From Chitinophaga pinensis (GTDB lineage Bacteria > Bacteroidota > Bacteroidia > Flavobacteriales_D > Crocinitomicaceae), in assembly GCA_945902745.1 (NCBI GenBank), contig CAMDNE010000004.1, forward strand, positions 1-64,000: a stretch of 64,000 nt of DNA, read 5' to 3'. Both the position numbers and the translations under genes were made by a program. The notes under the pieces were generated by a model, which made no database searches, had not been told where the DNA came from, and saw only the letters and a program-made list of their open reading frames with translations. Numbering within the stretch: the stretch's first letter is position 1; every line of letters begins with the position of its first letter. Positions 7,319 to 17,393 of the stretch are shown here, one piece after another.

Positions 7319-9286
7319 TTAAATCGATTGAATATAAGCACCGTTTTTCAAGGAATGATCTACAACTGCTTCCATCCAAGGCATTCCAATTTTAATTGAG
7401 TTTGAATTTATCACATCCGAATAATCTGAAAGTAAAACAGAATATTTTCTCCCATTAACATCCATTTCAATACTACCCTTTTCTTTTCGAACTGAAATTG
7501 AGGTTTTGGATGAAGTTAATTTCCAATTTTTCTTGTTCAATGAGTAATAGTGAATTTGAGATGGATGCAATTTCAAATACCCTTGAACAGCAAATTTCAC
7601 TTTTTCTTCCTCGTCTGGTTTGGCTTTGTAAAAGCAAAATAATTGATTGTCTTTGCGAACAGTAATTATAACTTGTCGTGCATTAAACACACATAGCTCA
7701 TTTACATTCATGTTCTGATACCGCTGCACGATAATTGAAATCAACAGCATCAAGCCTCCAGTGAATGCAAGAATTACATGGCTTCTTTTTTGTGCCCATA
7801 AGAATAGAAATAAAATCAACATCCCTAAAGCAAATACGACAATAAGTGAAACTTCAAATCCATATGCTACTGCTCCAGGTAAATCTTCCACCCATTCAAT
7901 AAAAGCTAAAGAGACAAATATGATAAAGGTCAAAATTAATCCCGCAAACCTTGCAATTGTTGTCCACCAACTTATTGTAAACAAAACGATTCCAAATCCC
8001 AAAATAAGACCAGATGAAGCCATCAATCCAATATTAGTTAAAACAAAGTAATTTGGAAATTGATGGAAATAATACAACGATAATGGAGTCGTCATCAATT
8101 GCGCTGCAAAACCAATGGCTGTTCCTTGCCAAATTTTCATCAACCACTTATTTTTCAAATAAATCAATTGTTCAATCGGTTTATACAATAAAAAGATTCC
8201 AAGCATTGCTAAAAATGATAATTGAAATCCAATATCGTAAAGTGTATAAGGATCAAATAACATTAATACAAATGCAGTAAAAAACAAAGAATTTATCGAA
8301 TTATGATTTTTTCCTGTTAATTGTGAAAGTGCTAAAACTGAAAACATAAAAACTGCCCTTAAAACTGAAGGCGACAATCCAGTGACAACAGCATAAATCC
8401 ACATGATTATGACGACAATAATAACAGCTTTTTTTCTACTCAATACTTTTGAAAACTGACTAAAAACAACCATTAGAATTTGCATAATTATCCCAATATG
8501 CAATCCTGAGACTGCGAGAACATGCATTGCTCCCGTATTTGTAAAACTCGTTGTTATTTCTGAATCCAAAAGTGATTTATCCCCCAATATTAAGGCAAGA
8601 GCAATTGCCAATTCTTTGCCTTTCAAGTTTTCTTCTAAGGATGCTTTTAGGTAGTTTCTTAAATTCGTTGTTTGTTGACTATACCATGGTAATTCTTCAT
8701 GTTCAATGATTTTATACTCGTCTTCACCAACGAAAACCATGTGGTTAAAGCCTTTCTTGCTCCAATAATTTTCAGCATCAAATTCTCCTGGATTACCATT
8801 GTTTTTTATTTTATTCAGTTCTGATGAAATGAGAATTAAATCTCCTGTTTCACATCCATAATTTCCTGATTTCACAAACAATACAACCGGTACTTTAAAA
8901 TCAAATTTTGAAGTTTTACCATAAACACATTCAATATCACCAGTCATTTTTTTCCACTCCCTGTCTGAATGTCCAACTTCTCTCAATTTCACCATCAACA
9001 AATCCCCTTTCTGATAGAAGGAATCCATGTGTTTCTTTTCCCAAGCTCCTCCTCTACTTTGAATCAAAAGTGCTCCAATTAAAACAAATACACTACTTGT
9101 CAAACATAAAACAACTCCATTATTAAGTAGTCTCTTCCAAAAACAAAAAAGTGCAGTAAAAAGAATTAAAACAGTTCCAGACAAAAACAGTTCTTGCCAT
9201 TCAACCAATTCAAAACCAATTAAAATACCGACACACAAACAAATTGTTAGTAATAAAAATGGCTGTTTAAAAAACTGAAAAGTCAT
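7319..9286 (-). CDS. comEC: ComEC/Rec2-family DNA uptake channel
   Basis: A 655-residue polytopic membrane protein. The N-terminal 150-200 residues carry the DUF4131-type soluble region. The competence core follows with the signature ALILGDKSLLD and GAMHVLAVSGLHIG near residues 230-260, then about eight membrane segments to residue 510. ComEC forms the inner-membrane channel for single-stranded DNA in natural transformation. The C-terminal 140 residues are soluble but lack the HxHxDH motif of the metallo-beta-lactamase domain present in many ComEC proteins. Shorter ComEC forms occur in this phylum, so truncation is not implied. The gene is monocistronic and convergent with dnaN. Confidence 0.85.
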   Translation of the reverse strand: MTFQFFKQPFLLLTICLCVGILIGFELVEWQELFLSGTVLILFTALFCFWKRLLNNGVVLCLTSSVFVLIGALLIQSRGGAWEKKHMDSFYQKGDLLMVKLREVGHSDREWKKMTGDIECVYGKTSKFDFKVPVVLFVKSGNYGCETGDLILISSELNKIKNNGNPGEFDAENYWSKKGFNHMVFVGEDEYKIIEHEELPWYSQQTTNLRNYLKASLEENLKGKELAIALALILGDKSLLDSEITTSFTNTGAMHVLAVSGLHIGIIMQILMVVFSQFSKVLSRKKAVIIVVIIMWIYAVVTGLSPSVLRAVFMFSVLALSQLTGKNHNSINSLFFTAFVLMLFDPYTLYDIGFQLSFLAMLGIFLLYKPIEQLIYLKNKWLMKIWQGTAIGFAAQLMTTPLSLYYFHQFPNYFVLTNIGLMASSGLILGFGIVLFTISWWTTIARFAGLILTFIIFVSLAFIEWVEDLPGAVAYGFEVSLIVVFALGMLILFLFLWAQKRSHVILAFTGGLMLLISIIVQRYQNMNVNELCVFNARQVIITVRKDNQLFCFYKAKPDEEEKVKFAVQGYLKLHPSQIHYYSLNKKNWKLTSSKTSISVRKEKGSIEMDVNGRKYSVLLSDYSDVINSNSIKIGMPWMEAVVDHSLKNGAYIQSI

Positions 9287-9402
9287 AGTAGTTTTTAGTG
9301 TTCTTAGGCTTTACAAAAGAACGATTTTTTTTGCAAGAAAAAAATAGAACTTTATTCCCCTTGTTTATCAACAAAACACTAGAATAAATTCAATCGAATA
9401 AC

Positions 9403-9410
9403 TATCTTTG
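9403..9410 (+). promoter_or_regulatory. -7 element of the thrS-infC-rpmI-rplT operon
   Basis: Exact TAnnTTTG match (TATCTTTG), 24 nt before ATG 9435. Transcription would start near 9415, downstream of the alternative in-frame start at 9408. The element therefore fixes the thrS start at 9435. Confidence 0.5.
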
Positions 9411-9434
9411 CTTGCAAATTTTTACAAAAGAATC

Positions 9435-11375
9435 ATGAATGTAACTCTTCCAGATGGATCAGTAAAGCAATTTGAAAACGGTATTAGCGCACTTGATGTC
9501 GCTAAAAGTATTTCAGAAGGTCTTGCTAGAAATGTACTTGCTGCCAAAGTTGATGGCCAAGTTATTGACGCTAACCGCCCGCTAAATGCGGATTGCACCT
9601 TACAATTACTAACCTGGAATGATGCTGAAGGAAAATCTACTATGTGGCATTCTTCTGCTCACATTATGGCTGAAGCAATTGAGTTTTTCTATCCTGGCGT
9701 TAAATTGGCTATTGGACCTCCAATCACAAATGGATTCTATTACGATATAGATTTCATGGAATATTCTATTTCAGAAAAAGACTTAGAGAAGATTGAAAAT
9801 AAAATGAAGGAAATTGCGAAAGAGAAAAATGTTTTTATTCGCAAAGAAATTTCCAAAGCTGACGCAATTGCATATTTTACTGAAAAACAAGATCCATACA
9901 AACTTGAATTAATTGATGGTTTAGAAGATGGAACATTGACATTTTATACACAAGGAAATTTCACAGATTTATGTCGTGGACCTCACATTCCAGATACAGG
10001 TGGTTTTAAAGCAGTGAAATTAACATCTATCGCTGGAGCATATTGGAGAGGTGACGAAAAGAACAAACAATTAACGCGTATTTATGGAATTACGTTCCCT
10101 AAACAAGCTGAACTTACAGAATATTTAGAAAAAGTTGAAGAAGCAAAACGCCGCGATCATAGAAAATTAGGAAAAGAATTAGAGTTATTTACCTTCTCTC
10201 AAAAAGTAGGACAAGGTTTACCATTGTGGCTACCTAAAGGAGCTGCATTGCGTGAACGTTTAGAAAACTTTCTTAAAAAAGCACAACGTAAAGCTGGTTA
10301 TGATCAAGTTATAACTCCTCATATTGGAAGTAAGGAATTGTATGTAACGTCAGGACATTTTGCGAAATATGGTGCAGACTCGTTTCAACCAATTAAAACA
10401 CCAGATGAAAATGAGGAGTTTTTGTTGAAACCAATGAATTGCCCGCATCACTGTGAGATTTTTAAATCAAAACCTCGTTCTTATAAAGATCTTCCTGTTC
10501 GTTTTGCAGAATTTGGCACTGTTTATCGTTACGAACAATCAGGTGAATTACACGGTCTGACAAGAGTTCGTGGTTTTACACAAGACGATGCACACATTTT
10601 CTGTATGCAAGAGCAAGTAAAGGATGAATTCAAGAAAGTAATTGATTTGGTTCTTTATATTTTCAAAACATTATCATTTGAGAATTTCAAAGCACAGATT
10701 TCTCTAAGAGATAAAAACTCGCCTGAAAAATATATCGGTAGCGATGAAAATTGGGAGAAAGCAGAAAATGCAATTATTGAAGCGGCTGCAGAAAAAGGAT
10801 TAGATACGTTTATTGAATACGGTGAAGCAGCATTCTATGGTCCAAAACTCGATTTCATGGTGCAAGATGCATTAGGGCGTGAATGGCAATTAGGTACGAT
10901 TCAAGTAGATTACAACTTACCAGAAAGATTTGAATTAGAATTTACTGGTGCTGACAATCAAAAACACAGACCAGTAATGATTCACCGTGCTCCTTTTGGA
11001 TCCATGGAACGTTTCATTGCAGTTTTATTAGAACATTGCGCTGGAGATTTCCCATTATGGTTAGCAACAGAGCAATATGCAATCTTACCAATTTCTGATA
11101 AATACAATGAGTATGCAGAAAAACTTTCAGAATTGCTAAATAATTACGATATTCGCGGCTTCGTGGACGACCGTAACGAAAAGATAGGTAAAAAAATACG
11201 GGACGCAGAATTGAATAAAACACCTTTCATGCTGATTGTTGGTGAGAAAGAAGCTGAAAACAATGAAGTTTCTGTTCGTCAACGTGGTGAAGCAGATAAA
11301 GGTTCGATGAGCGTTGAAAAGTTTGCCGAGTTAGTACAAAAAACGATTGAAGATGAGTTATCATCTAAAGTTTAA
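9435..11375 (+). CDS. thrS: Threonine-tRNA ligase
   Basis: A 646-residue class II synthetase, the normal length. The order is a TGS domain (1-60), the editing domain with [10 protein letters not shown], the catalytic core with the zinc-binding MNCPHHC motif and the motif 2 region [17 protein letters not shown], and the anticodon-binding domain from about residue 540. It charges tRNA-Thr in the cytoplasm and removes mis-attached serine in the editing site. The start was chosen at ATG 9435 because the -7 element overlaps the longer alternative. It heads an operon: infC begins 8 bp after the stop, followed by rpmI and rplT. Confidence 0.95.
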   Translation: MNVTLPDGSVKQFENGISALDVAKSISEGLARNVLAAKVDGQVIDANRPLNADCTLQLLTWNDAEGKSTMWHSSAHIMAEAIEFFYPGVKLAIGPPITNGFYYDIDFMEYSISEKDLEKIENKMKEIAKEKNVFIRKEISKADAIAYFTEKQDPYKLELIDGLEDGTLTFYTQGNFTDLCRGPHIPDTGGFKAVKLTSIAGAYWRGDEKNKQLTRIYGITFPKQAELTEYLEKVEEAKRRDHRKLGKELELFTFSQKVGQGLPLWLPKGAALRERLENFLKKAQRKAGYDQVITPHIGSKELYVTSGHFAKYGADSFQPIKTPDENEEFLLKPMNCPHHCEIFKSKPRSYKDLPVRFAEFGTVYRYEQSGELHGLTRVRGFTQDDAHIFCMQEQVKDEFKKVIDLVLYIFKTLSFENFKAQISLRDKNSPEKYIGSDENWEKAENAIIEAAAEKGLDTFIEYGEAAFYGPKLDFMVQDALGREWQLGTIQVDYNLPERFELEFTGADNQKHRPVMIHRAPFGSMERFIAVLLEHCAGDFPLWLATEQYAILPISDKYNEYAEKLSELLNNYDIRGFVDDRNEKIGKKIRDAELNKTPFMLIVGEKEAENNEVSVRQRGEADKGSMSVEKFAELVQKTIEDELSSKV

Positions 11376-11383
11376 TTAATTAA

Positions 11384-11932
11384 ATGAGAAAAAACACAAG
11401 AAAACCTTTTATTAAAAGAGAGGAAGTAGACCAACACAGAATCAATGAGAAAATTTTATCTCGTGAGATTCGTTTGGTAACAGAAGGAGGAGAACCACAA
11501 GTTATTTCTACTGCTGAAGCTATTCAATTAGCGGAAGAGCAAGATATGGACTTAGTTGAAATTTCTCCAAACGCTGTTCCTCCTGTGTGTAAGATTATGG
11601 ATTACCGTAAGTTCTTATACAATCAAAAAAGAAAACAAAAAGAATTAAAAGCAAAACAAAGTAAAATTGTATTGAAGGAAATTCGTTTTGGACCGAATAC
11701 AGATGAACATGATTTTCTATTCAAATTAGCTCACGCACGTAAGTTTTTGGAAGAAGGAAGTAAAGTAAAAGCATATGTATTTTTTAGAGGTCGTACAATT
11801 GTGTTCAAGGATAGAGGTGAAATTTTATTGTTGAAATTTGCGCAAGAATTAGCGGAAATTGGTGCAGTAGAGCAATTACCAAAATTAGAAGGTAAACGGA
11901 TGATTATCATGATCAACCCTAAAAAGAAATAG
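11384..11932 (+). CDS. infC: Translation initiation factor IF-3
   Basis: A 182-residue protein with the two IF-3 domains: the N-terminal domain starting at RINEKI and containing [19 protein letters not shown], a basic linker ([16 protein letters not shown]), and the C-terminal domain with [13 protein letters not shown] through PKKK. IF-3 binds the 30S subunit and controls start-codon choice. The gene uses ATG rather than the rare AUU codon through which infC regulates itself in enterobacteria. It lies 8 bp after thrS; the 112-bp spacer to rpmI holds a structured 7-bp-period repeat. Confidence 0.95.
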   Translation: MRKNTRKPFIKREEVDQHRINEKILSREIRLVTEGGEPQVISTAEAIQLAEEQDMDLVEISPNAVPPVCKIMDYRKFLYNQKRKQKELKAKQSKIVLKEIRFGPNTDEHDFLFKLAHARKFLEEGSKVKAYVFFRGRTIVFKDRGEILLLKFAQELAEIGAVEQLPKLEGKRMIIMINPKKK

Positions 11933-11936
11933 AAAA

Positions 11937-12006
11937 GTGATGAGTGCATAGCGATGAGTGAATTTAAACTCTCATCACTCCGCACTAAAAACTCATCACT
12001 TAAATA
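11937..12006. repeat. Heptameric repeat array forming a nested hairpin, infC-rpmI spacer
   Basis: Ten consecutive 7-mers can be read in one phase, among them GTGATGA, GCGATGA and, in the mirrored half, TCATCAC twice. The second half largely complements the first, giving an imperfect long stem with paired outer arms AAGTGATGAGT/ACTCATCACTT and an inner GATGAG/CTCATC pair. It begins 4 bp after the infC stop. Confidence 0.6.
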
Positions 12007-12044
12007 AGAAGCTATATAAAGGTAACTTTAAAAAACGAAGAGAG

Positions 12045-12239
12045 ATGCCAAAAATGAAAACTAAATCTAGTGCTAAGAAGAGATTCACAATCACTGGAAG
12101 CGGTAAAATCAAAAGAAAACACGCTTTTAAAAGCCACATCTTAACTAAGAAGTCTAAGAAGCGTAAGAGAAATTTGACAGCAGCTGGTTTGGTTCACCAA
12201 GCAGATGTATCAAATATCAAAGTACAATTGTGTATGTAA
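12045..12239 (+). CDS. rpmI: 50S ribosomal protein L35
   Basis: A 64-residue, strongly basic protein beginning [14 protein letters not shown], the conserved L35 N-terminus, and containing the [14 protein letters not shown] stretch. L35 is a small structural component of the large subunit. The start at 12045 gives the standard length; an upstream in-frame ATG (11958) lies within the heptad repeat and is not credible. The gene is the third in the thrS-infC-rpmI-rplT operon. Confidence 0.95.
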   Translation: MPKMKTKSSAKKRFTITGSGKIKRKHAFKSHILTKKSKKRKRNLTAAGLVHQADVSNIKVQLCM

Positions 12240-12333
12240 TTCGTCTTTTGACGAATGTAAACACAAAGGTTTATTATTGTTTAACCCGGTAACGAGTAGC
12301 TAAGTCATCTGAAATAAAGGTGCACTCTTTATT
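12240..12333 (+). promoter_or_regulatory. Structured rpmI-rplT spacer, possible L20 regulatory RNA
   Basis: The 109-nt spacer holds two clear hairpins: TTCGTC-TTTT-GACGAA directly after the rpmI stop (12240-12255) and AATAAAG/CTTTATT with a 7-nt loop (12313-12333) ending 15 nt before the rplT ATG. L20 is known to repress its own operon by binding leader RNA in other bacteria. That this spacer does so here is inference. Confidence 0.35.
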
Positions 12334-12348
12334 AAAAAACTAGAAATT

Positions 12349-12696
12349 ATGCCAAGATCAGTAAATCACGTAGCATCAAGAGCTCGTAGAAAAAACTTGA
12401 TGAAGCTAGCCAAAGGATACTATGGCCGCAGAAAAAATGTTTGGACAGTTGCAAAAAATGCAGTTGAAAAAGGATTAAATTATGCTTACGAAGGACGTAA
12501 GCAAAAGAAAAGAAACTTCCGTTCGTTGTGGATTACGCGTATTAACGCAGGTGCACGTCAACATGGAATGAGTTATTCTCAATTTATTGGAGCTGTACAC
12601 AAAGGTGGAGTTGAATTGAACCGTAAGGTTCTTGCAGATTTAGCCATGAATCACCCTGAAGCTTTCAAGGCGGTTTGTGACGCAGTGAAGAAATAA
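12349..12696 (+). CDS. rplT: 50S ribosomal protein L20
   Basis: The 115-residue basic protein starts [15 protein letters not shown], as expected for L20, and carries the conserved [16 protein letters not shown] and [13 protein letters not shown] blocks. L20 binds 23S rRNA early in large-subunit assembly. It ends the translation operon and is followed at once by a strong intrinsic terminator. The preceding spacer is long for a ribosomal operon and contains hairpins that could serve autoregulation. Confidence 0.95.
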   Translation: MPRSVNHVASRARRKNLMKLAKGYYGRRKNVWTVAKNAVEKGLNYAYEGRKQKKRNFRSLWITRINAGARQHGMSYSQFIGAVHKGGVELNRKVLADLAMNHPEAFKAVCDAVKK

Positions 12697-12722
12697 GAAG
12701 TCATTAAACTTTATATAGCAAG

Positions 12723-12759
12723 AATCCCGTTCGTCAACTGACGAACGGGATTTTTTTTT
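12723..12759 (+). terminator. Terminator of the thrS-rplT operon
   Basis: A perfect 14-bp stem AATCCCGTTCGTCA / TGACGAACGGGATT with a 2-nt loop is followed by a run of T. The inner TTCGTC/GACGAA pairing repeats that of the hairpin after rpmI. Confidence 0.9.
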
Positions 12760-12931
12760 GTCATAGTTTATATTTTATTCTCAGGTTCAATCAATTAAAT
12801 ACTCGCTTTAAAAATCAAGTAAAAAAGACAAATATTCGAACAAAAAATAATTAATACAATTATCTTTTTTATTTCACTTGTATATTCATTAATAACTTGA
12901 ATTCAATTACATTTACCGAAATTTTTTTTTT

Positions 12932-14941
12932 ATGTCTATAAGCACAAGTAAAGTATCAGCTGCAGGGATTTTAATAACAATCGGAATTGTTTTTGGAGAT
13001 ATTGGTACATCACCATTGTATGTATTTCAAGCAATTACTGGAAATGGAACTAATTTTTCATATGATTTAATAATGGGTGGATTGTCCTCTGTTATTTGGA
13101 CTTTAATTTTATTAGCTACAATCAAATACATTTACTTCGCGTTAAATGCTGATAACAAAGGTGAAGGAGGAATTTTTGCACTTTTTGCTTTACTCAAAGC
13201 TAAACGGATAAAATGGGTAATAATTCCTGCTTTAATCGGCTGTGCCACTTTGCTTGCAGATGGATTCATTACTCCAGCAATTTCCATTTCTTCTGCAGTT
13301 GAAGGTATCAACAACATTTTTCCAGATTTCCCTGTAATACCAGTTGTTGTGGGCATAATCGTGATGCTATTCTCAATTCAACAATTTGGTACTTCAGCGA
13401 TTGGTAAAGCATTTGGACCGGTAATGATAATATGGTTTGGGTTTTTAGGTTATTTAGGAGTCATCAATATTATGAAAAATCCTGACGTATTAAACGCATT
13501 CAATCCCTATTATGCTTACAATTTAATTGTTAATGTAAAAGGCGGTTTCTGGGTTCTTGGTGCTGTTTTCCTTTGCACAACAGGAGCAGAAGCATTGTAT
13601 TCAGATCTCGGGCATTGTGGTAAAAAGAATATCCGTATAAGTTGGTCAATGATGAGCATTCTTTTAGTAACAAATTATTTAGGGCAATCAGCCTTATGCC
13701 TATCAGATGGGTTTGCGTTAAAACCAAAAGAAACAATTTTTTACGCGATGGTTCCCGATGGAATGTTGCCTTTTGCAATTGCAATCGCAACAGCAGCAAC
13801 AATTATCGCTTCTCAAGCATTGATTACTGGAGTATTTACGCTTATGAATGAAGCTATTAAATTGAACTTATGGACGAATCTTAGGGTAAAATATCCTTCA
13901 GAACATAAAGGACAAATTTACATTCCTTTTATCAATTGGTTCTTAATGGGAGGATGTTTACTTGTTATTGCAATTTTTAGAAAGTCGACAGCCATGGAGG
14001 CAACCTACGGTTTGGCAATAACAATTGATATGGTAATGACATCAATTTTGTTGTGTTATTTACTTATGCTTAAATATCCTAAAACGAAAGTTGCATACCT
14101 TGTTATTTTCGGGATATTCTTGACGATAGAAGGTGTTTTCTTAATGTCTAATTTAGGTAAGATCGTTCATGGCGGATGGTTTACACTAATTTTAGCAACC
14201 GGCTTCTTTACCATGTTGTTTTTGTATTACAAAGCACGTTTACTTAGAAAAAGTATTACAGAATATATTTCAATGAAAAAGGTAATTCCATTATTAAATG
14301 CTACCAAAGCTGATTCAAATCTTCAATTTGAAGCTTCAAATTTAGTTTATCCAACAAGAAGTAATACACCAAACAAATTGGATGATACTGTTTTCTTCTC
14401 ATTGTTTAAAAAACGACCTCGAAAAGCAGGTGTCGTTTGGTTCTTGCACCTTGATATTCTAAATGATCCATGGGGTGTACATTACACCGTGAATGAAGTA
14501 ATCGATAAATCATGTTACTATGTCAATTTACAATTAGGCTTCAAAGAAGAACATCGAATCGAATACATGATGCGCAAGATTCAACGTAAAATGGTTGAAA
14601 AGGGTGAATTATCAGGTGAAAGTGTTTTTAACTCAGTCAAAGGAAAATTTGATGATGCAGATTTTAAATTCATCGTATTAAACTCTCGTGTTGCAACTGA
14701 TAATAAATTAACTGCTTTCCAAAGTATTTGTGTGAAAGCTTATAGATTCGTAAAATCTACTGGGTTAAAACCTGCTGAAGATTTTGGTTTAGACAAAACT
14801 AACGTTGTTGTAGAATATATTCCAATTTGTGTGACGAAACAATATGATCAAGAATTGGTCGAAGACTGGGAAGATTATTCAGCTAAATCAAATAAAATTG
14901 CTTTGACGAGAGGTGAGGAAAATGAGACTGCAACAGAGTGA
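12932..14941 (+). CDS. kup: KUP-family potassium uptake protein
   Basis: A 669-residue protein with the KUP/HAK signature FGDIGTSPLYV at residues 21-31, about twelve transmembrane segments to residue 430, and a soluble C-terminal region of some 220 residues. KUP proteins import potassium, generally with protons, across the inner membrane. The length and both membrane and soluble parts match the family. The upstream gap (12760-12931) shows a near-match -7 element, TACATTTA at 12908-12915, but no recognisable cyclic-di-AMP riboswitch. A hairpin terminator follows 37 bp after the stop. Confidence 0.92.
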   Translation: MSISTSKVSAAGILITIGIVFGDIGTSPLYVFQAITGNGTNFSYDLIMGGLSSVIWTLILLATIKYIYFALNADNKGEGGIFALFALLKAKRIKWVIIPALIGCATLLADGFITPAISISSAVEGINNIFPDFPVIPVVVGIIVMLFSIQQFGTSAIGKAFGPVMIIWFGFLGYLGVINIMKNPDVLNAFNPYYAYNLIVNVKGGFWVLGAVFLCTTGAEALYSDLGHCGKKNIRISWSMMSILLVTNYLGQSALCLSDGFALKPKETIFYAMVPDGMLPFAIAIATAATIIASQALITGVFTLMNEAIKLNLWTNLRVKYPSEHKGQIYIPFINWFLMGGCLLVIAIFRKSTAMEATYGLAITIDMVMTSILLCYLLMLKYPKTKVAYLVIFGIFLTIEGVFLMSNLGKIVHGGWFTLILATGFFTMLFLYYKARLLRKSITEYISMKKVIPLLNATKADSNLQFEASNLVYPTRSNTPNKLDDTVFFSLFKKRPRKAGVVWFLHLDILNDPWGVHYTVNEVIDKSCYYVNLQLGFKEEHRIEYMMRKIQRKMVEKGELSGESVFNSVKGKFDDADFKFIVLNSRVATDNKLTAFQSICVKAYRFVKSTGLKPAEDFGLDKTNVVVEYIPICVTKQYDQELVEDWEDYSAKSNKIALTRGEENETATE

Positions 14942-14977
14942 TATAAATTAAAACTTCTGAAATAAATATTTAAATAT

Positions 14978-15007
14978 AAAATGGGAACTCAAAAGGTTCC
15001 CATTTTT
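14978..15007 (+). terminator. Terminator of kup, left half of a mirrored pair
   Basis: An AAAATGGGAAC stem pairs with its complement ending in TTTTT. It recurs in inverted orientation at 15216-15246 with a single mismatch over about 30 nt. Confidence 0.8.
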
Positions 15008-15024
15008 CATTAAAGATTAAATAA

Positions 15025-15198
15025 TCATTCAATCACAACATATGAAGTACTTTTCTTTCCTTCAGAAATGATTGAAACCAAGTACATTCCTACTTGCTCT
15101 TCTAAATTGATTTCAATTGATTCTGTCCCTTGAAAATCCTTTGAATATACTTCTCGACCAAAAAGACCTGTAATTTCCTCTCGTATAAGAAGACACCT
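15025..15198 (-). pseudogene. Orphan T9SS type A sorting domain (gene relic)
   Basis: The reverse strand reads 57 open codons ending in TGA at 15025-15027 that look like a type A C-terminal sorting domain: ITGLFGREVYSKDF, then ESIEINLEEQVGMYLVSII, then SYVVIE. The frame is closed upstream by TAA (15199-15201) and offers no start codon before the middle of the domain. There is no signal peptide and no cargo region. The domain normally directs proteins through the type IX secretion system. I read this as the surviving 3' end of a deleted secreted-protein gene. Confidence 0.65.
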
Positions 15199-15212
15199 TT
15201 AAAAGTTAAAAC

Positions 15213-15246
15213 AAAAAAAATGGGAACCTTTCGAGTTCCCATTTTT
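15213..15246 (-). terminator. Terminator of dnaK, right half of a mirrored pair
   Basis: Read on the minus strand, a hairpin AAAAATGGGAAC / GTTCCCATTTTT precedes eight T, 16 nt past the dnaK stop. It is almost identical to the inverted kup terminator. Confidence 0.8.
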
Positions 15247-15261
15247 CAATTTATGTAAGAA

Positions 15262-17172
15262 TTATTTCTTCTTATCTGCTTTATCATCAACTTCTTCGAA
15301 GTCAACATCTGTTACTTCATCCGCTGGATTTTCAGCACTTTCGTTTCCTCCAGTGTTTCCTCCATCAGCATTTGCAGCATTGTACATGTCTTGAGATGCA
15401 GCTTGGAAAACAGTATTTAATTTTTCCATTGCAGCTTCAAGATTTCCAACGTGTCTCGCTTCGAATTCAGTTTTCAATTCAGCTAACGCTTCTTCGATTG
15501 GTTGTTTTTTATCAGCAGAGATTTTATCTCCGTATTCTTTCAACTGACGCTCAGTTTGGAAAATCGTAGAATCTGCTTTGTTGATCAACTCTACTTCTTC
15601 ACGTAATTTATTATCTGAATCAGCATTTGCAATCGCTTCAGCTTTCATTCTTTGGATTTCAGCATCTGACAAACCTGAAGAAGCTTCAATCTTAATTGAT
15701 TGCTCTTTTCCTGTTCCTTTGTCTTTTGCAGAAATATTCATGATACCATTTGCATCAATATCGAACGTTACCTCAATTTGTGGAACTCCTCTTTGCGCTG
15801 GTGGAATATCCGTTAATTGGAAACGACCCAATGATTTGTTGTCAGTTGCCATCGCTCTTTCACCTTGTAACACGTGAATATCAACTGATGGTTGACTATC
15901 TGAAGCCGTTGAGAACACTTCTGATTTTTTAGATGGAATTGTAGTATTCGCTTCGATCAATTTCGTGAAAACTCCACCCATTGTTTCGATTCCTACTGAT
16001 AAAGGAATAACATCTAATAACAATACATCTTTTACTTCTCCTGTTAAAACTCCACCTTGAATTGCTGCACCAACTGCAACAACTTCGTCAGGATTAACTC
16101 CTTTTGATGGTGCTTTTCCAAAGAAACGCTCTACTGCATCTTGAATAATCGGAATACGTGTTGAACCACCTACTAAGATTACTTCATCGATATCACTTGT
16201 TGATAATCCAGCATTTTTCATAGCTGAACGACAAGGAGCGATTGTTCTTTCTACGATATCAGAAATTAATTGCTCAAACTTCGCACGTTGTAAAGTTCTT
16301 ACAAGGTGTTTCGGAATACCATTAACTGGCATGATGTATGGCAAATTGATTTCAGTTGAAGTTGTTGAAGAAAGTTCAATTTTCGCTTTTTCAGCAGCTT
16401 CTTTCAAACGTTGCAATGCCATTGGATCTTCACGTAAGTTCAATCCTTCGTCATTTTTAAATTCGTCAGCTAACCATGCAATAATTGCCTCATCAACGTC
16501 ATCACCACCTAAGTGAGTATCTCCGTCTGTTGCCAATACTTCAAATACACCATCTCCTAATTCAAGTACAGAAACGTCATGTGTTCCTCCACCAAAATCG
16601 AAAACAACGATTTTTTGATCAACTCCTTTTTTATCCAATCCATAAGCTAAAGCTGCTGCTGTAGGCTCATTGATAATTCTTTTGATTGTTAAACCAGCGA
16701 TTTCACCAGCTTCTTTTGTTGCTTGACGTTGTGCGTCATTGAAATATGCAGGAACAGTAACAACTGCTTCAGTAACTTCATGACCTAAATAATCTTCAGC
16801 TGTTTTCTTCATTTTTTGAAGAATCATTGCAGAAATTTCTTGTGGAGAATACAAACGATCGTCGATTTTCACACGTGGAGTATTGTTGTCTCCTTTAACT
16901 ACCGTGTAAGGTACACGTCCTGCTTCCGCTTTCATTTCTTCATAAGTTGTACCCATGAATCTTTTGATAGACGAAATTGTTTTTGTCGGGTTAGTGATTG
17001 CTTGACGTTTCGCTGGATCTCCAACTTTACGCTCACCACCTTCAACGAATGCTACAACTGAAGGTGTTGTTCTTTTCCCTTCTGAGTTAGCAATTACTAC
17101 CGGCTCACTTCCCTCCATCACAGAAACACACGAGTTGGTAGTTCCTAAGTCAATTCCAATTATTTTTCCCAT
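15262..17172 (-). CDS. dnaK: Molecular chaperone DnaK (Hsp70)
   Basis: A 636-residue Hsp70 with the nucleotide-binding domain opening [15 protein letters not shown], the phosphate motif [15 protein letters not shown], the adenosine motif [14 protein letters not shown], the substrate-binding domain from about 390 and the helical lid. The C-terminus ends in an acidic DVDFEEVDD stretch plus a lysine tail. It folds and refolds proteins with DnaJ and GrpE, both encoded some 33 kb away in a separate operon (49-50 kb). The upstream region contains repeated TGAC words (17302-17317) rather than a CIRCE element. The sequence is intact. Confidence 0.97.
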   Translation of the reverse strand: MGKIIGIDLGTTNSCVSVMEGSEPVVIANSEGKRTTPSVVAFVEGGERKVGDPAKRQAITNPTKTISSIKRFMGTTYEEMKAEAGRVPYTVVKGDNNTPRVKIDDRLYSPQEISAMILQKMKKTAEDYLGHEVTEAVVTVPAYFNDAQRQATKEAGEIAGLTIKRIINEPTAAALAYGLDKKGVDQKIVVFDFGGGTHDVSVLELGDGVFEVLATDGDTHLGGDDVDEAIIAWLADEFKNDEGLNLREDPMALQRLKEAAEKAKIELSSTTSTEINLPYIMPVNGIPKHLVRTLQRAKFEQLISDIVERTIAPCRSAMKNAGLSTSDIDEVILVGGSTRIPIIQDAVERFFGKAPSKGVNPDEVVAVGAAIQGGVLTGEVKDVLLLDVIPLSVGIETMGGVFTKLIEANTTIPSKKSEVFSTASDSQPSVDIHVLQGERAMATDNKSLGRFQLTDIPPAQRGVPQIEVTFDIDANGIMNISAKDKGTGKEQSIKIEASSGLSDAEIQRMKAEAIANADSDNKLREEVELINKADSTIFQTERQLKEYGDKISADKKQPIEEALAELKTEFEARHVGNLEAAMEKLNTVFQAASQDMYNAANADGGNTGGNESAENPADEVTDVDFEEVDDKADKKK

Positions 17173-17261
17173 TTTGTAATTATTTTTTCACTTTTAAAAC
17201 TTGATTTCGATTAGTCAATCATTATGCCACCAGAAAAAAAGTTTCAAAAACGTACTAATTT

Positions 17262-17320
17262 GTCATTCACACACCTTTCATAGCATATTTTTATGTCGAA
17301 ATGACAGATTGACTGACAAG
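17262..17320 (-). promoter_or_regulatory. Candidate control region upstream of dnaK
   Basis: TGAC occurs three times in 16 bp (17302, 17310, 17314), and TTGTCATT at 17262-17269 is mirrored by AATGACA at 17299-17305. No exact TAnnTTTG element is seen before dnaK. A heat-shock operator is possible but unproven. Confidence 0.3.
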
Positions 17321-17393
17321 TTTTGATAAAATATGTCTAAAATATTGAGCCAATCTCATTTGAAATAGTATTTTTATTAAAAAATCTAACCCT

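Noticed and set aside
11958-12044. N-terminal extension of L35
   Set aside because: It translates the heptad repeat and would add 29 residues to a 64-residue standard protein.
12760-12931. Cyclic-di-AMP riboswitch before kup
   Set aside because: No conserved ydaO-type core or comparable pairing could be found by eye.
15025-15198. Small intact secreted gene at the orphan sorting domain
   Set aside because: There is no start codon before the middle of the domain, no signal peptide and a stop just upstream.
15578-16516. Long frames antisense to dnaK
   Set aside because: They mirror conserved dnaK codons and lack independent coding features.
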